64,000 nt of DNA from Symbiodinium natans (taxonomy: Eukaryota > Sar > Dinophyceae > Suessiales > Symbiodiniaceae): the NCBI GenBank assembly GCA_905221605.1, contig CAJNDS010002492.1:126001-190000 (forward strand), given 5' to 3'. Positions 52,378-63,405 of this stretch are shown here, one piece after another. Numbering within the stretch: the first letter of the stretch is position 1; each line of letters begins with the position of its first letter. The position numbers and the translations under genes are program-made. The notes under the pieces are model-generated. The model searched no databases. It saw nothing but the letters and a program-made list of their open reading frames with translations, and had not been told where the DNA came from.

Positions 52378-55300
52378 CTTCTCAGAGGACTCAGGCGAGG
52401 TGCGAGCAGCAGGGTGCATCCTTGAAGGAAGGCGACGACATCGGGGGGAGCAGAGAGGCTGGGTAGCGAGTCCTGCCATCTTGCTTGGGGTTTAGGGTTC
52501 AGGGTTCAGGGTTTTGGGGTTAGACGTCGGGAGCCCTAAACCCCACACTCCTCCGCGGATGCGGCCAAAACCTTAAAGCCCAGACGCCTCCAAAATGCAA
52601 AGCCCACTTTAATTCCGATGCCCCGATGATGGGAGGGGAGGGCTTCCACACGTTACGCCTCGGTGACGTTCTTTGAATCACCGTACGAAGGCCCTGAACC
52701 CTACGCCCCGACAGAAACAAACCCTAAACCCTAAACCCTAAACCCTAAATCCTAAACCCTAAACCCTAAACCCTAAACCCTAAATTTACGCACGAAACCC
52801 GGATATGATCCCAAAGGCCCCATAAGCTCTATCAAGTGTGAACCCCAACCTTATACACCCTGCCTGGAGCTCCATTTACCTACTACTTTGGGGCTATACC
52901 CGAGTTTAGGAGGTCATAAGCTACCAATGTGTAGTGTCTAGGCCTTTCTCTGAAGTGAGGTCGGCGCCAGCACACTGAGAGCTGGACACTTCTCTCCAAG
53001 ACTCGCGCTTGGGGAGACATTAGTGTTGAACCCTAAACCCTAAACCCTAAACCCCTGAAAATCCCGGGAGCCCTCAACGCTCAACCCCAGACCCCCGTAG
53101 GCCCTCTTAGTCCAGGTCTCTCCTCCAAGACGCGGAGTTGCTCCTGCAGGAACGAGGTGCCTGGAACCCACCTGTGATGTTAGGGTTTAGGGTTTAGGGT
53201 TTATAAGGGTTAAGGGTTTAGGGTTTAGGGTTTCGGGTTTAGGGGTATAGGGCCGCAGGGCTTCTAGACTGGATGCAAAAAAGGGCATCTGCAGTTGCAA
53301 GGCCTCTGTCTTCACCTTAAAAAAGGTGCTTTGGGATTTCAGGGGATTCTTAGGTTCAGTGAGCCGAGGATCTTATGACGGCCCCACCCCCCCGACCCCC
53401 ACAAAAAAGGGCGCGTGAGCCTCAGCTGGGGTTTCTTCATGGCTCAAGGCGGCAGGGTGTACCCGCAAGCGAGCTGGCATACCCCCTTCCAGCTTGTCAA
53501 ACACGCCGTTTGGCAAGCACCCTCCTCCCCCCTTCCCCCCCTCCCCCGGTTTAGGATTTTGGGCTTAGGGTTCAGCCTCTGTGAATGCTAGTCCAGCAGC
53601 CTGTCTAGCCTCGTTAGGCCCATAAAACCTTATAAGCCCTTTTCACCCTGTAGAACGCTATAAGCCCTGTGACGGTGCCTGCCGCCCCCATCACCACCCC
53701 GGCCCCCTTCCCCCCGTACAGTTCTATATCTGAGGAGTCGAAAGATGTCGGAAATCACGCCCCGCGCCAACTCAAAGCATCTGCGAACCAAAATGAAAGA
53801 CTACACCGAAAAATGCATATCTCAAATGCCCCCCGCGCAGCCCCAGGCATCCTCGATACACCCCAGCTTCTGCCAGGGAGCTGGGCCAACCCCGCCGCAA
53901 AAAAGCCGCAGGTGCGGGCAGCGGTGGGGAGAACCTTCCCGGCGTCCACCAAGCCGAGTTTCCTTGGGAGGGTTTGGAAGAGTTTGGGGTTCTTGGTGTA
54001 GGGTTTAGGAGAAGAAGGCTCGACTGAAAGCCGGCTTCGGGGGGGGGAATCGAGGGTTTTCCGGAGGAGGCAAAGGGTGGGCGGTTTGGGTTCTGGCTCC
54101 TTTTGGGGAGGGGGTCTGAGAGTTTGTGGGGTTGGGGTGTCCTGAGCCCCATAGTGAGGCCTGGGATCAGATAGTGCGCCAGGGAAGCAAGCCACGTGAG
54201 GGGCAGGTAGCTGTAGCCCAAAGCCACGAAGTCATTCCTGAGATGTGTCAGCGTTATAGGGCTCAGGGTTTTCGGCCTTTGCTTGTGCATCTTGTCGACC
54301 AGGCATGTTGCGGTTCAGGTTCGAGATTTTTAAGGTTTAGGGTTTCTAGGACGAGGGTTTTTAGGGTTAAGGGTGGTAAGAAAGCATGCTGAAGAATACC
54401 CCACGGCTCAAGACCTTCTGATCCGGATACACCAAAGCACTGCAACCTTGGCTGGGGCCACGATCCCTGGGCCACATGTTAGCGGGCTCATGAGCTGAAA
54501 CTTCATTTTCGTGTTTCTCCAAGTGGTACAATGGCATCTTTTTGTTTTGTAGTGAATGTGAATTCATTCTCGTAACTAGTATATGTTATAGCATATAGTA
54601 GTAAAGTCTAGTATATTCTACCACATTGTACCCTAAACCCTAAATCGAGAAGAACACACACACACATACAAAAAAAATGTAGGGTTTAGGGTTTAGGGTT
54701 TAGGGTTTAGGGTTTACCCCGGGCGGCTCCGGGCCAGCCGATCCAGAAGCCAGACAAAGATACCTGGACCCAGCAGCACTGCCACCTTGCATGTCGGGGG
54801 GTGTGTGGGAGACAGCCTAGGGTTTAGGGTTTAGGGTTTAGGGTTTAGGGTTTAGGGTTTAGGGTTTAGGGTTTAAGGCCAGGGATGCAAGTAGCCATGT
54901 GTAACCATCAAATCTCAGGGTCCGGGTCGAGGGCCCAAGCTCATCCTAGCCACTGCCAACGCTGAATGCACCGCGAAATCGTCCAGCAGTGTTGGTGGCG
55001 CGCCAGCTTGCACTACGAGGTCCTCGTCTTGGTTTCAGGGTTTAGGGTTTAGGGTGTAGGGTTTAGGGTTTAGGGTTTGGGGTTTAGGACGTAGGGTTTA
55101 GGGTTTAGGGATGATGGGTCCCTATCTTTGGGGCCTCCCTGCACATCGCAAGAGGGGCTGAAAGGTGACACCTGCTAAGCATGCTGCACTCGCGTGTCTC
55201 GGTCCTGTAGGTGGTGGCAGAACACTGCGCCCAACAGAAGGAAGAGCAGTGCCAGCTCTGGCAAGCTTGGCTCATGCTGAGATGAGGCGTTTGTTCCGGG

Positions 55301-58300
55301 AATCGGAAACAGAAACGGGAAGCCTGGGCCGAAGAGATCAACGCCCGACGTGCGCAAGGGTCTCTGCAATCCGCACCATGCTGAACCCCTAACAGCCCTA
55401 ACCCTAAACCCAAAGCGATGACGCATGGCCAGTGCCAAGGCTGAAGCCAAAGTCTATCCCGGGAGCGCGGAGATTCACCTGAAACAAGGGGCTTCAGCTT
55501 CTAAGGCCCTTGGGATAGTTGGATGTTTCCCTCATCTTGGGTTCTTGAGAGCCGTTGAAGCTTCGCTAAACCCTAAACCCTAAACCCTAAACCCTAAACC
55601 CTAAACCCTAAACCCTAAACCCTAAACCCTAAACCCTAAACCCTGAACTGGGTGTTTCGGGATTTCACACCTGGGCTCCGAAAGGGGACTCGGGGTGGGA
55701 GGCTGGGCCGCGCACCTGTACCGTGCGATGCGGGCAGGCCCGCAGGCACGTGAAGCAAAGCACGCAGTTCCTGGGATCAACTCTGGGAAGGGCAACTTGC
55801 GGTTTCCGAAACCCTCGCCCGAAGCCATTGCAGCCCAAATTACCTTCTTGGGCAGGCCGGGGGGAGCTGAAGATACTCAAGGGGGAACCCCCAAAACACT
55901 GCCCAAAGAACCCTAACCCCTCAACCCTAGACCCTAACCCTAAACCCTAAACCCTAAACCCTAACCCTAAACCCTAAACCCTAAACCCTAAACCCTAGAC
56001 CCTAGACCCTAAACCCTAAACCCTAAACCCTAAACAAACCCTAAACCCCAAACCCCAAACCCCAAACCCTAAACCCTAAACCGTAAACCGGAAGATCGAT
56101 CTTCCCGCCATGCCCGAGGCTCTTGTTGTCTTTCAGACTGGCAGGGTGTGAGTAGAGCGGGCAGCCATTCGTTTCCTTTGCTGCCCCCTCCCCCCCCCCC
56201 CCCCCCCCCCCGCTGTTGAGAAGCGGTTTAGGGTTTAGGGTTTCGGGTTTAGGGTTTAGGGCCCAGCCCCCAACCAACCCACACAAAACAAGAAGTCGAT
56301 TACTACAATACCAACAAATGCATGTTTTCAGTATGCATGAGAATATCTACTAGCATTCCTGGCATATATACTTCATGACCCTACTTTGGAGCAGACCCTT
56401 ATAAAAACAAAAGGCGTATACTTTTTGGGTATAAGTAGCAAGAATAGGAACCAAGAACCAAAATAAGTATGAAAGTTACAGTACCCAAAAACCCAGATGA
56501 GCTCATGAACTCGATCTTGGCCGCGAGTCCTGCCCTTCGCCCTCTTCGGGCCCACCCTTGTAGCAGTGGAAAGTTGAGCACGAGGCCTCTCACAAACTTT
56601 CAGCAGGGTTGAGGGTCTAGGGTTTCAGGGGGGAGATACATAATTCATTTTGGGCAGTTGCCCGCCCTCTCCAATACTAGAAGAAGAAGATGAAGAAGAA
56701 GAAGACGCCCTAAACCCTAAACCCTAAACCCCAAACCCCCCACCCCGCCAATACAAGAATAGAAAGCCCAAGCACAGAATCAGCAAGCCTTGCACTCCCC
56801 CTGTTGGGAACGGAGCTCGGTCAGTGCCAACTTGGCCTGGGATGTCGGCTTCGGCCCCGTGGTGGTGTGGCAGTTTGGGGCCTAGGGTTTGGGGTTTAGG
56901 GTTTCAGATTTAAGGCTATACCAGTTGCGGCGGGGACCCTGGGTGGGGAAGGATCTGGAGGTGGCGATTGCGGGGGTGCGCTGTTTGGGGGGGGGGGGGG
57001 GGGGGGGGGCTGGAGAGCAGTGTTTAGAGAGGCCCAAACCCTGCCTGTCTGCGGTGGGGGGGGTGGTGGGGGGGGGGGGGGGAGGGGGGTAGCCTCAAGA
57101 GTGGGGTTCTGAGATTCACGTCTTTTACAACCCTAAACCCTAAACCCCTAACCCCTAAAACCCTAAACCCCTAAACCCTAAACCTATATTTTTACAAAAC
57201 GAGAACAGGTGGTGGCTTTCCTCTTGCTCCAAGCTGACGTAGAGGCCATTCATGCCGCCGATGGGGCAGAGATGGCGACACCAAACGCGCCGCTCAAAGA
57301 ACCAAGAGCCCACCATGGCCTTAAGACTCCGTTTAGGGTTTAGGGTTTAGGGTTGAGGGTTTTAGGGGTTTTAGGGGTTTTAGGGTTTTAGGGGTTGAGG
57401 GTTTTAGGGGTTTAGGGTTTAGGGTTTTAGGGTTTTAAGGGTTGAGGTGTTAGGGTTTTAGGGTTTTAGGGGTTTAAGGGTTTAGGGTTTTAGGGGTTTA
57501 GGGGTTTTAAGGGTTTTAGGGTTTTTAGGGGTTTAAGGGTTTAGGGGTTTAGAGTTTAGGGGTTTAGGGGTTTAGGGGTTTAGGGGTTTAGGGGTTTAGG
57601 GGTTTAGGGGTTTAGGGGTTTAGGGGTTTAGGGGGTTAGGGGGTTAGGGGTTTAGGGGTTTAGGGGTTTAGGGGTTTAGGGGTTTAGGGGTTTAGGGGTT
57701 TAGGGGTTTAGGGGTTTAGGGGTTTAGGGTTTTAGGGGTTAGGGTTCAGGGTTCAGGGTTCAGGGTTTAGGACGTTCCCAGCGCCCGCTCTCTGGAGAAA
57801 GACCGGATTCGAGCATGGCCCTTAAAAACCTTCTGATAAATATTCCTACATAGGATCCTCTTAAACCCAATAAGGGAAAACTATAGTATCCCAAAGGCCT
57901 AGCTAGGACTTGACTACTTTTGAAGGCGAGACGAGGGGAAAGCTTTCTCAAACATAGCCAAGAAGCGCCGAAGGTGATCAGGAGCAGAAGGCAAGAGGAC
58001 AAGTATGCAGTGTTTTCCAATACCCACAGTTCCTGTTGGAGGGAAAGCTTGCTGGATTTCGAGGCCCTGAAGAGGGTTGCAAGAGCATTGCTGTTGAAGT
58101 GCCAAGATACAGGGATCGAAAGTCTAATGGTCCATTGTTTTTCGGGGCCTTCTTCCACAAGCACTTGAGGGAATGTTCAGACAAAAACCCCTGCAGAGGC
58201 AGAAGGCCGGCCCTGCAACTCTCGATGGCTTGAAGCGGTTAAATTGCGTTTAGGGTTTAGGGTTTGGGGTTTAGGGGGGCCCAGCCTCAAAGGAAGGGCC

Positions 58301-59330
58301 ATTAAACCCCTGCATGTGCCTCCCACAGGAGGATGCCGAAGAAGAGGAGGAAAAGGAACCAAGGTCCTACTGTTTGCTTCAGAATCCCCAAAACATGCAA
58401 ACAAATATCATCCCCGTATTACCTTTTATAGGGACGAATCATATATATATATATGTAATTTGTTACTAGTTCATTAAACCTAATTATCGCCTTATGACAT
58501 TTGTAGGGAAGAATATTTGTTTATCATTACTATCATTCTTGTTTGTTTGTTTGGGGGGGGGTCTTGTAAGCAGTCAGTAGGGGTCCGTAGTCTTCCAGCT
58601 GCCGGGTTGGCCACTTCTGGAGGACGGCCCCCTGACCTCGTGTTGCTTGCAAAAAGGGACAGAGGTTGTAATGGCGCTTAGGGTTGAGGGTTTAGGGTTC
58701 ATTGGTTATTTGGCAGCTTCTCAAGTTCGGCCTAAACCCTAAAAAACTAAACCTTAAACCCTAAACCCCGTTGGGCGTGTGACCCAGCCGCCATCGCTGC
58801 ACCACCTCCCCATAGATCCTTGGCTGAAAGGCTTTCCCTTAGCCTCAAAATATCACAACCAAAAAAGCTCATGAAGGAAGGCCTTCGGGTCCCAAAACCG
58901 CAAAATGAGAGTCCTTAAGAAACCCTCATAAAGGAAGGCCTTCGGGCCCCAAAACCGAAAAATAAGAGTCCTTAAAAACCCTTGTAGGAAGGCCTTCGGG
59001 TCCCAAAACCGAAAAAATAAGAGGCCTTAGAGCCTTAGGGTTAGGGTTCGGGTTCGAGCCGCCTAAGGCTCAGGGTTCGTCTCGTGAACATGGCAAAAAA
59101 AAAATAGGCCCTCCGCAGAGCCAACGTGACCAACAAATCAAATCTCGCTTCTCCCCTAAACCCTGAACCCTGAACCCTAAACCCTAAACCCTAAACCCTA
59201 AACCCTAAACCCTAAACCCTAAACCCTAAACCGGCCTAAACCCTAAACCCTAAACCCTAAACCCTAAACCCTAAACCCTATCGAAGCCAAGGATCATGAA
59301 AGGGCAGATGGCCTTGAGGCTGTTGAGCTG
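52378..59330 (-). CDS. Membrane-bound 4Fe-4S polyferredoxin (NapH/CcoG-like), at least ten exons
   Basis: A polytopic membrane iron-sulfur protein, probably an electron-transfer component. Exons from high to low: about 59283-59330 (LNSLKAICPFMILGFD); 58310-58366 (membrane segment, PWFLFLLFFGILLWEAHAG); about 57930-58164 (membrane segment, ENTAYLSSCLLLLITFGA); about 57250-57325 (FFERRVWCRHLCPIGGMNG, the NapH-type Cys-x3-Cys-Pro-Ile-Gly motif); about 56790-56870 (ALTELRSQQGECKAC); 56095-56190 (NGCPLYSHPASLKDNK); 55716-55770 (NCVLCFTCLRACPHRTVQ, a C-x2-C-x2-C-x3-C-P cluster site); 55205-55363 (TSGVDLFGPGF, then PELALLFLLLGAVFCHH); about 54935-55012; about 54720-54800 (VAVLLGPGIFVWLLDRLA); about 54150-54265 (YSYLPLTWLASLAHYL); about 53870-53985 (LVDAGKVLPTAARTCG); 52378-52480 (DVVAFLQGCTLLLAP). 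Motif order and strand are consistent throughout. The exon edges are mostly approximate, and N- and C-terminal exons may be missing. A plastid location is possible but not shown. Confidence 0.78.
57330..57770. repeat. 440-base tract of TTTAGGGG/TTTTAGGG variants
   Basis: Starts and ends with TTTAGGG or TTCAGGG, but the core (about 57535-57725) is an octamer, TTTAGGGG, repeated over 20 times. Longest telomere-like tract in the window. It lies between polyferredoxin exons. Confidence 0.9.
57812..57904. mobile_element. GGATGGCCC...GGGCCTA family element in a polyferredoxin intron
   Basis: GCATGGCCCTTAAAAACCTT, CTGATAAATATTCCTACATA and ATCCCAAAGGCCTAGCTAGG match the family. Confidence 0.64.
58367..58580. 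mobile_element. Element of the TTTGCTTAAGAACC family, in a polyferredoxin intron
   Basis: Left end CTACTGTTTGCTTCAGAATC; right end with CAGTCAGTAG. On the minus strand its AACAGTAG end supplies the AG before exon PWFLFLLF. The interior has an AT microsatellite and two diverged copies of the ATTACC...GGGA(C/A)GAAT core. Confidence 0.62.
58867..59035 (+). repeat. Three tandem copies of a 57-base unit
   Basis: Each unit contains AAGGAAGGCCTTCGGGTCCC, CAAAACCGAAAAAT and GAGTCCTTA. It lies between polyferredoxin exons. Confidence 0.8.
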
Positions 59331-59694
59331 TTAAGGTTGGTGGTGGTTTCGGGTTTAGGGTTTAGGGTTTAGGGTTTGGGGTTTAGAGTTTAGGGTTTAG
59401 GGTTTAGGGAAAAGGGTTAGGGTTTGGGGAAGCCTCCTTGCTTAACATATCAGCAAGGAAACCGTGGAGCCCCCTTCAGGAATTGAAAGAACGCGTGGGG
59501 TTTACGGTTTTTTTGCCACCCGTCTAGCCATGCTCCACGGGGTTTAGGGTTTAGGGTTTAGGGTTTAGGGTTTAGGGTTAGGGTTTAGGGTTTAGGGTTT
59601 AGGGTTTAGGATAACCGAGCAAGGATACAAAACTCTGCCCAAACCCTGTACCTGCAGCTTTGTGCACGACACTGTCTTCCCGCAGTTTCAAAAG

Positions 59695-59772
59695 TCCATG
59701 TGTCCTTCGTAGGAATTACCTTCAGTTAGTAGGTCTAACTCATGAAACTGTAGGTAAAGAGGGTCTTAGAGG
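59695..59772. mobile_element. Degraded CCTGGGAC family element
   Basis: The right end AACTGTAGGTAAAGAGGGTC and interior TTAGTAGGTCTAACTCATGA match the family. The left end is decayed. Confidence 0.5.
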
Positions 59773-59968
59773 GTTCTTTTACGAGCAGTTCAGCGTCTCC
59801 CGCAGCTTAAGGCCCTAAACCCTAAACCCTAAACCCTAAACCCTAAACCCTAAACCCTAAACCCTAAACCCTTAAACCCTAAACCCTAAACCCCAAACCC
59901 TAAACTCTGGTCCAAGGCACGCACCAGAAGCGTCCCACAATGGGGTATGTGAGCAAGATGCCTGCACC

Positions 59969-60143
59969 ATTGTTAGAGTGCTATGAAGAATGATCATTTC
60001 TGTTCCTTGTTGGGTTTTAAGTAACCATTGCTGGGGTACTATAAAAAATGACCATGTTTGCTCCTTATTGGGTTTTGAGTAACCATTCTTGGGGTGCTAT
60101 TGAAAATGGCCATGTTTGTTCCTTGTGGGGTTTGAAGTATACA
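59969..60143 (+). repeat. Three tandem copies of a 58-base unit
   Basis: Each unit begins near ATTGCTGGGGTACTAT and contains TGACCATGTTTGCTCCTTAT and GGGTTTTGAGTAACC. Copies differ at several bases. No gene seen here; the interval 59890-61390 could be downstream untranslated sequence of the 565-residue gene. Confidence 0.8.
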
Positions 60144-60441
60144 TAAACAACTGAAATGATTTTCAACAATGACCCAGGTGCCCGGCCACCACCAGGCCCA
60201 GAAAAGATTTAGGCCGAAGTTGTCCGCAAAGGTCTGCGGTCCTTCAGGCCATTTAGGTTTTTGTTGCCATCCGCCTAGCTGACACTCAGACCACGTTGCA
60301 GGGACTAGTTCCGGAAATACTGTGTGGTAGGAGAAAGAAATGCTTTTAAAGCCAGCATTATAAGAGACAAAGGGATCATACGGGGATCATTCTAGAAAGA
60401 CAAGTGCAAACAGATTAGATACCAAAGGAACAGAACACACG

Positions 60442-61290
60442 GATCCCCTGCAGATCCCTTCCCAGAAAGAAAAGCCCATCTGTTCCTCTCCAAGGCTCCG
60501 GGCTTCAATCATTTTGTACATCCATCACTGACAGCGAAACACCATAGTACAACCCCCAAGTTGATCAATACGCTAGATGTATAAATTAAAAAACCCACGT
60601 TAGGTGTTCCACTGCCCATTTCAACCCCGAGGCTCTGCCACTCTGACTCATGCCGCCTGGCCATTCAGGCTCTTGTACAGTGGCAGCCCACAAAGTCAAG
60701 AAGCAGTAAAGACCCCTTCTCAGGTCATAAGACCAAAAGGACAGGCAGGTTCCCAGCGAGGATGTGCCAGTGCCATCCCAGTGGTCAAGCCCAGAGTATC
60801 TCCGAGCAACCAGGTCCCTGGAGAAATACAATGCCAGCAAGACCACACCAACCCCAAACCACATAGATCCAAACAATGTTAAGCACCACCACCAAGCAAC
60901 CAAAAACTACATCGATCCAAACAGTGGAAAGGTTGTGGCTGGCGTCTCATCCAGGGCCTCCTAGACGACTTGCACTTTGCTCGACTTCTCCAGAAGGGGG
61001 AATGTAGAAACACTGAAAAATCAAAACCTTGCTCATACAGTCTCAGTAAGGATAGACATGCAGATCCCCCTCCCAGAAGGAAAGGTCCATCTGTCCCATC
61101 TCCAAAACTACAGGCTCCAATCATGTTTTTGTACATCTGTCATGGACCAGCAGAACTCCGCAATACCAAAACACAAGCTGAACATCACACTAAAGAACAA
61201 AACAAAGGCCCCACATCGGGTGTTCTACTGGCCATGTCTCAGGTCACAAGACCAAAAGTGACAGGCAGGATCCCAGTGAAGGATGCTAGT
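60442..61290 (+). repeat. Diverged direct duplication
   Basis: 60442-60745 and 61059-61285 share ordered blocks: CAGATCC..TCCCAGAA, TTTTGTACATC, GGTGTTC.ACTG.CCAT and AGACCAAAA..GACAGGCAGG. No protein reading of either copy convinces. Confidence 0.6.
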
Positions 61291-61399
61291 CTCATCAGAA
61301 CGGTCATCAAAATAGGTCAAACGGGCTTCTAGTAGGTGGGGGGGGGGGGTTTTAAGGGCCAAAGGGTGTGGACCTCACCGCGCATTGCACAAGGATTCA

Positions 61400-63097
61400 T
61401 CACGCAGAGCTAACAGAAGATGAAACATGCAAACCAGACCTGCATGGAAAGCACCCCAAAAGTACAAACCGTGAAGCATCGAGCCCCTCGGCTTCTGCTC
61501 CGATCTTTTTCTTGATCAGCTTCAGAAAGGCTGTCACTGCGGGAAGGTCGTCTTTGCTAGCTGCCATCTGAGCCCCGATCACAATGCCAAGCCTGGAAAG
61601 CTCGGGATGATCCTCCGTCGCCTTTCGATGACTCCTGAACAATGACGGTCGCGATGTTTCGCCTTCGATGATGCCAGCATGAAGCGATTGAAGCTTCCTT
61701 GTAGCAGTCCTCATGGCCGAGTCGGCCAATGCCGAAACAAAGTTGTTGACCGTGGAGTTGCTCGGTTGCTCCTCAACCACTCCAGGTATCGTCACAAATG
61801 GATCGAGTGCTGACGTGGCCAGCGCTGCAGTGTAGCCGGCAACAGCAGCTTTCACGGAAGGAATCAACAGGCCACCTATCGGTGCCGAGGATGCGATTTT
61901 CTTTGCAGCCCTCAACGGTACGCAAGTGGTACGGCCCGTCTCGAATCGATTCTTCGAGTCCTCGTTGAGAGGGAGGAAACAGTTGCAACGAACCCAGTGC
62001 TCTCCTTCCATACCATCTACCTCGGCCACTTTCCAGCCATAGATCGGGTAGTAGCGCAAGTCCTGCAATCGGCCTTCTTTGAGCCTCAGCTGGATGACCT
62101 GTTTGTAGGCTAATGAGCGTCGGCTCAGGCTCTTGCTCAGGCTGTAGAACAACTTGATGAGGAGCTCGTCGTCAATCTCGGCCTCCTCAGGTTCCTCGCC
62201 AAGTATCGACTTCGAGACCTGAGCCAGGGCTTCCATCGCCATCCTGATTGCAGCCTTGGCCTTTGTTGCTATTTCCGAGTTTGCAGAGCTGGCATTGAAG
62301 TTGTCAGCTTTGCCTGGCATGATGACGTGTGCACGAGAAAAACTGTTGACCACGACGGCCATGAGCAATTGACCGACAGCCTTGAAATACTTGTTCGTGA
62401 AGTGACGTATGTCTCTGGCATGCTCTTCGGCTTGCACGTCCTTCATCGTCTTGCTTGTCCCTTCTACTATGAACTCGCACGGGTCGAAGGTGTCGGTGTA
62501 CTCTGGGTCGATGAAGAGATCTGGCTTCTTGCTAGCCTCCGTCGGCGCCCCACCAATCATGACACCTGTTTCGAAGGCGGAGCAGAAAAGACTGACAACA
62601 TATTTTGGCAGACGCGTGACTTTGTGCAGCTCTCTTGTGTTGTGCCCGATGGAACTGTTTCTGGTCGAGAAATGATCAGCCAGCTCTCGAGGGGCCATCG
62701 GGTTCTCGTTCGTGTAGAGACGGTAGTTATCTGCTGCAGCCACGAGTCCTTCGGTGGGAAATCCACCTGTCGGCTGCTCTCTCTCTCCATCCCAACTGAT
62801 GTGGAGTAGTCCGGAGAGTTGCATCTGATGGTATGCTTGCTCTCGCTCTGCGGACTGGCCGCCGAATATGCTGTCCCATGCTTCAGAACCATCTTCTTCC
62901 ATCATCTCGTCATCAGGCTGGTCCTTCTCGTCCGTTGTCTTCTCCGTCTTCCCTGCCTCATCGCGTTTGGATTTCTTGGCAGCAGGTTCTTCTAGAGGGT
63001 CAGCTTTCTTCTTCTTCTTCTCTTCCGGCTGGGGTGACGAAGAAGGAGCTGAAGACTCTTTCTGCGTCTCTTTAGGCTTTCCCGGCCGCATAGCCAT
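61400..63097 (-). CDS. Unrecognised 565-residue protein with basic, nuclear-type N-terminus
   Basis: The longest uninterrupted reading frame in the window, 565 codons. I do not recognise the family. Residues about 10-75 are low-complexity and charged: a lysine run, then AAKKSKRDEAGK, then an acidic DDEMMEEDG stretch, resembling a nuclear localisation signal in a disordered tail. From about residue 90 the sequence is globular and helical, with no obvious membrane segment (for example YVVSLFCSAFETGV and LLIKLFYSLSKSLSRR). No catalytic motif was seen. A telomeric tract lies just upstream of the start (63148-63200), so a short 5' exon is possible. No intron is visible, unlike neighbouring genes. 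The opposite-strand frames in this interval are shadows. Confidence 0.8.
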   Translation of the reverse strand: MAMRPGKPKETQKESSAPSSSPQPEEKKKKKADPLEEPAAKKSKRDEAGKTEKTTDEKDQPDDEMMEEDGSEAWDSIFGGQSAEREQAYHQMQLSGLLHISWDGEREQPTGGFPTEGLVAAADNYRLYTNENPMAPRELADHFSTRNSSIGHNTRELHKVTRLPKYVVSLFCSAFETGVMIGGAPTEASKKPDLFIDPEYTDTFDPCEFIVEGTSKTMKDVQAEEHARDIRHFTNKYFKAVGQLLMAVVVNSFSRAHVIMPGKADNFNASSANSEIATKAKAAIRMAMEALAQVSKSILGEEPEEAEIDDELLIKLFYSLSKSLSRRSLAYKQVIQLRLKEGRLQDLRYYPIYGWKVAEVDGMEGEHWVRCNCFLPLNEDSKNRFETGRTTCVPLRAAKKIASSAPIGGLLIPSVKAAVAGYTAALATSALDPFVTIPGVVEEQPSNSTVNNFVSALADSAMRTATRKLQSLHAGIIEGETSRPSLFRSHRKATEDHPELSRLGIVIGAQMAASKDDLPAVTAFLKLIKKKIGAEAEGLDASRFVLLGCFPCRSGLHVSSSVSSA

Positions 63098-63280
63098 GGA
63101 ACGTCTTGTCTAACACGACTTCTCGCATTGAGCCTTGTAGCCATTTAGGTTTTAGGGTTTAGGGCTTCGGGTTTAGGGTTTAGGTTTTAGGGTGTAGGGT
63201 GTCACACAGCCACAAACGCGCAGATGCCATGGTTTCGGGTTCTCCCCTCCCCTTTTTGTTCTCCCCTCCGTAAACCCTAG

Positions 63281-63405
63281 CTGTAACCGCAGCTATCTAC
63301 AGCTTGATGGGTTCTCTCTCTGTCTCTCGCTCTCTGCCGTGCCTAGGTTATACCTATGAATTAAGGGGCGATTGCTACTAAACTGCAGGTAATTGGGCTT
63401 ACAGG
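63281..63405. mobile_element. CCTGGGAC-related element with inverted ends CTGTAACC/GCTTACAG
   Basis: Left CTGTAACCGCAGCTATCTAC; right CTACTAAACTGCAGGTAATT then GGGCTTACAG. Interior has GGTTATACCTATGAATTAAG, a relative of the 51-base unit, plus a TCTC microsatellite. Confidence 0.62.

Noticed and set aside
62327-62809. A 160-codon plus-strand frame
   Set aside because: It is the antisense shadow of the 565-codon minus-strand gene.
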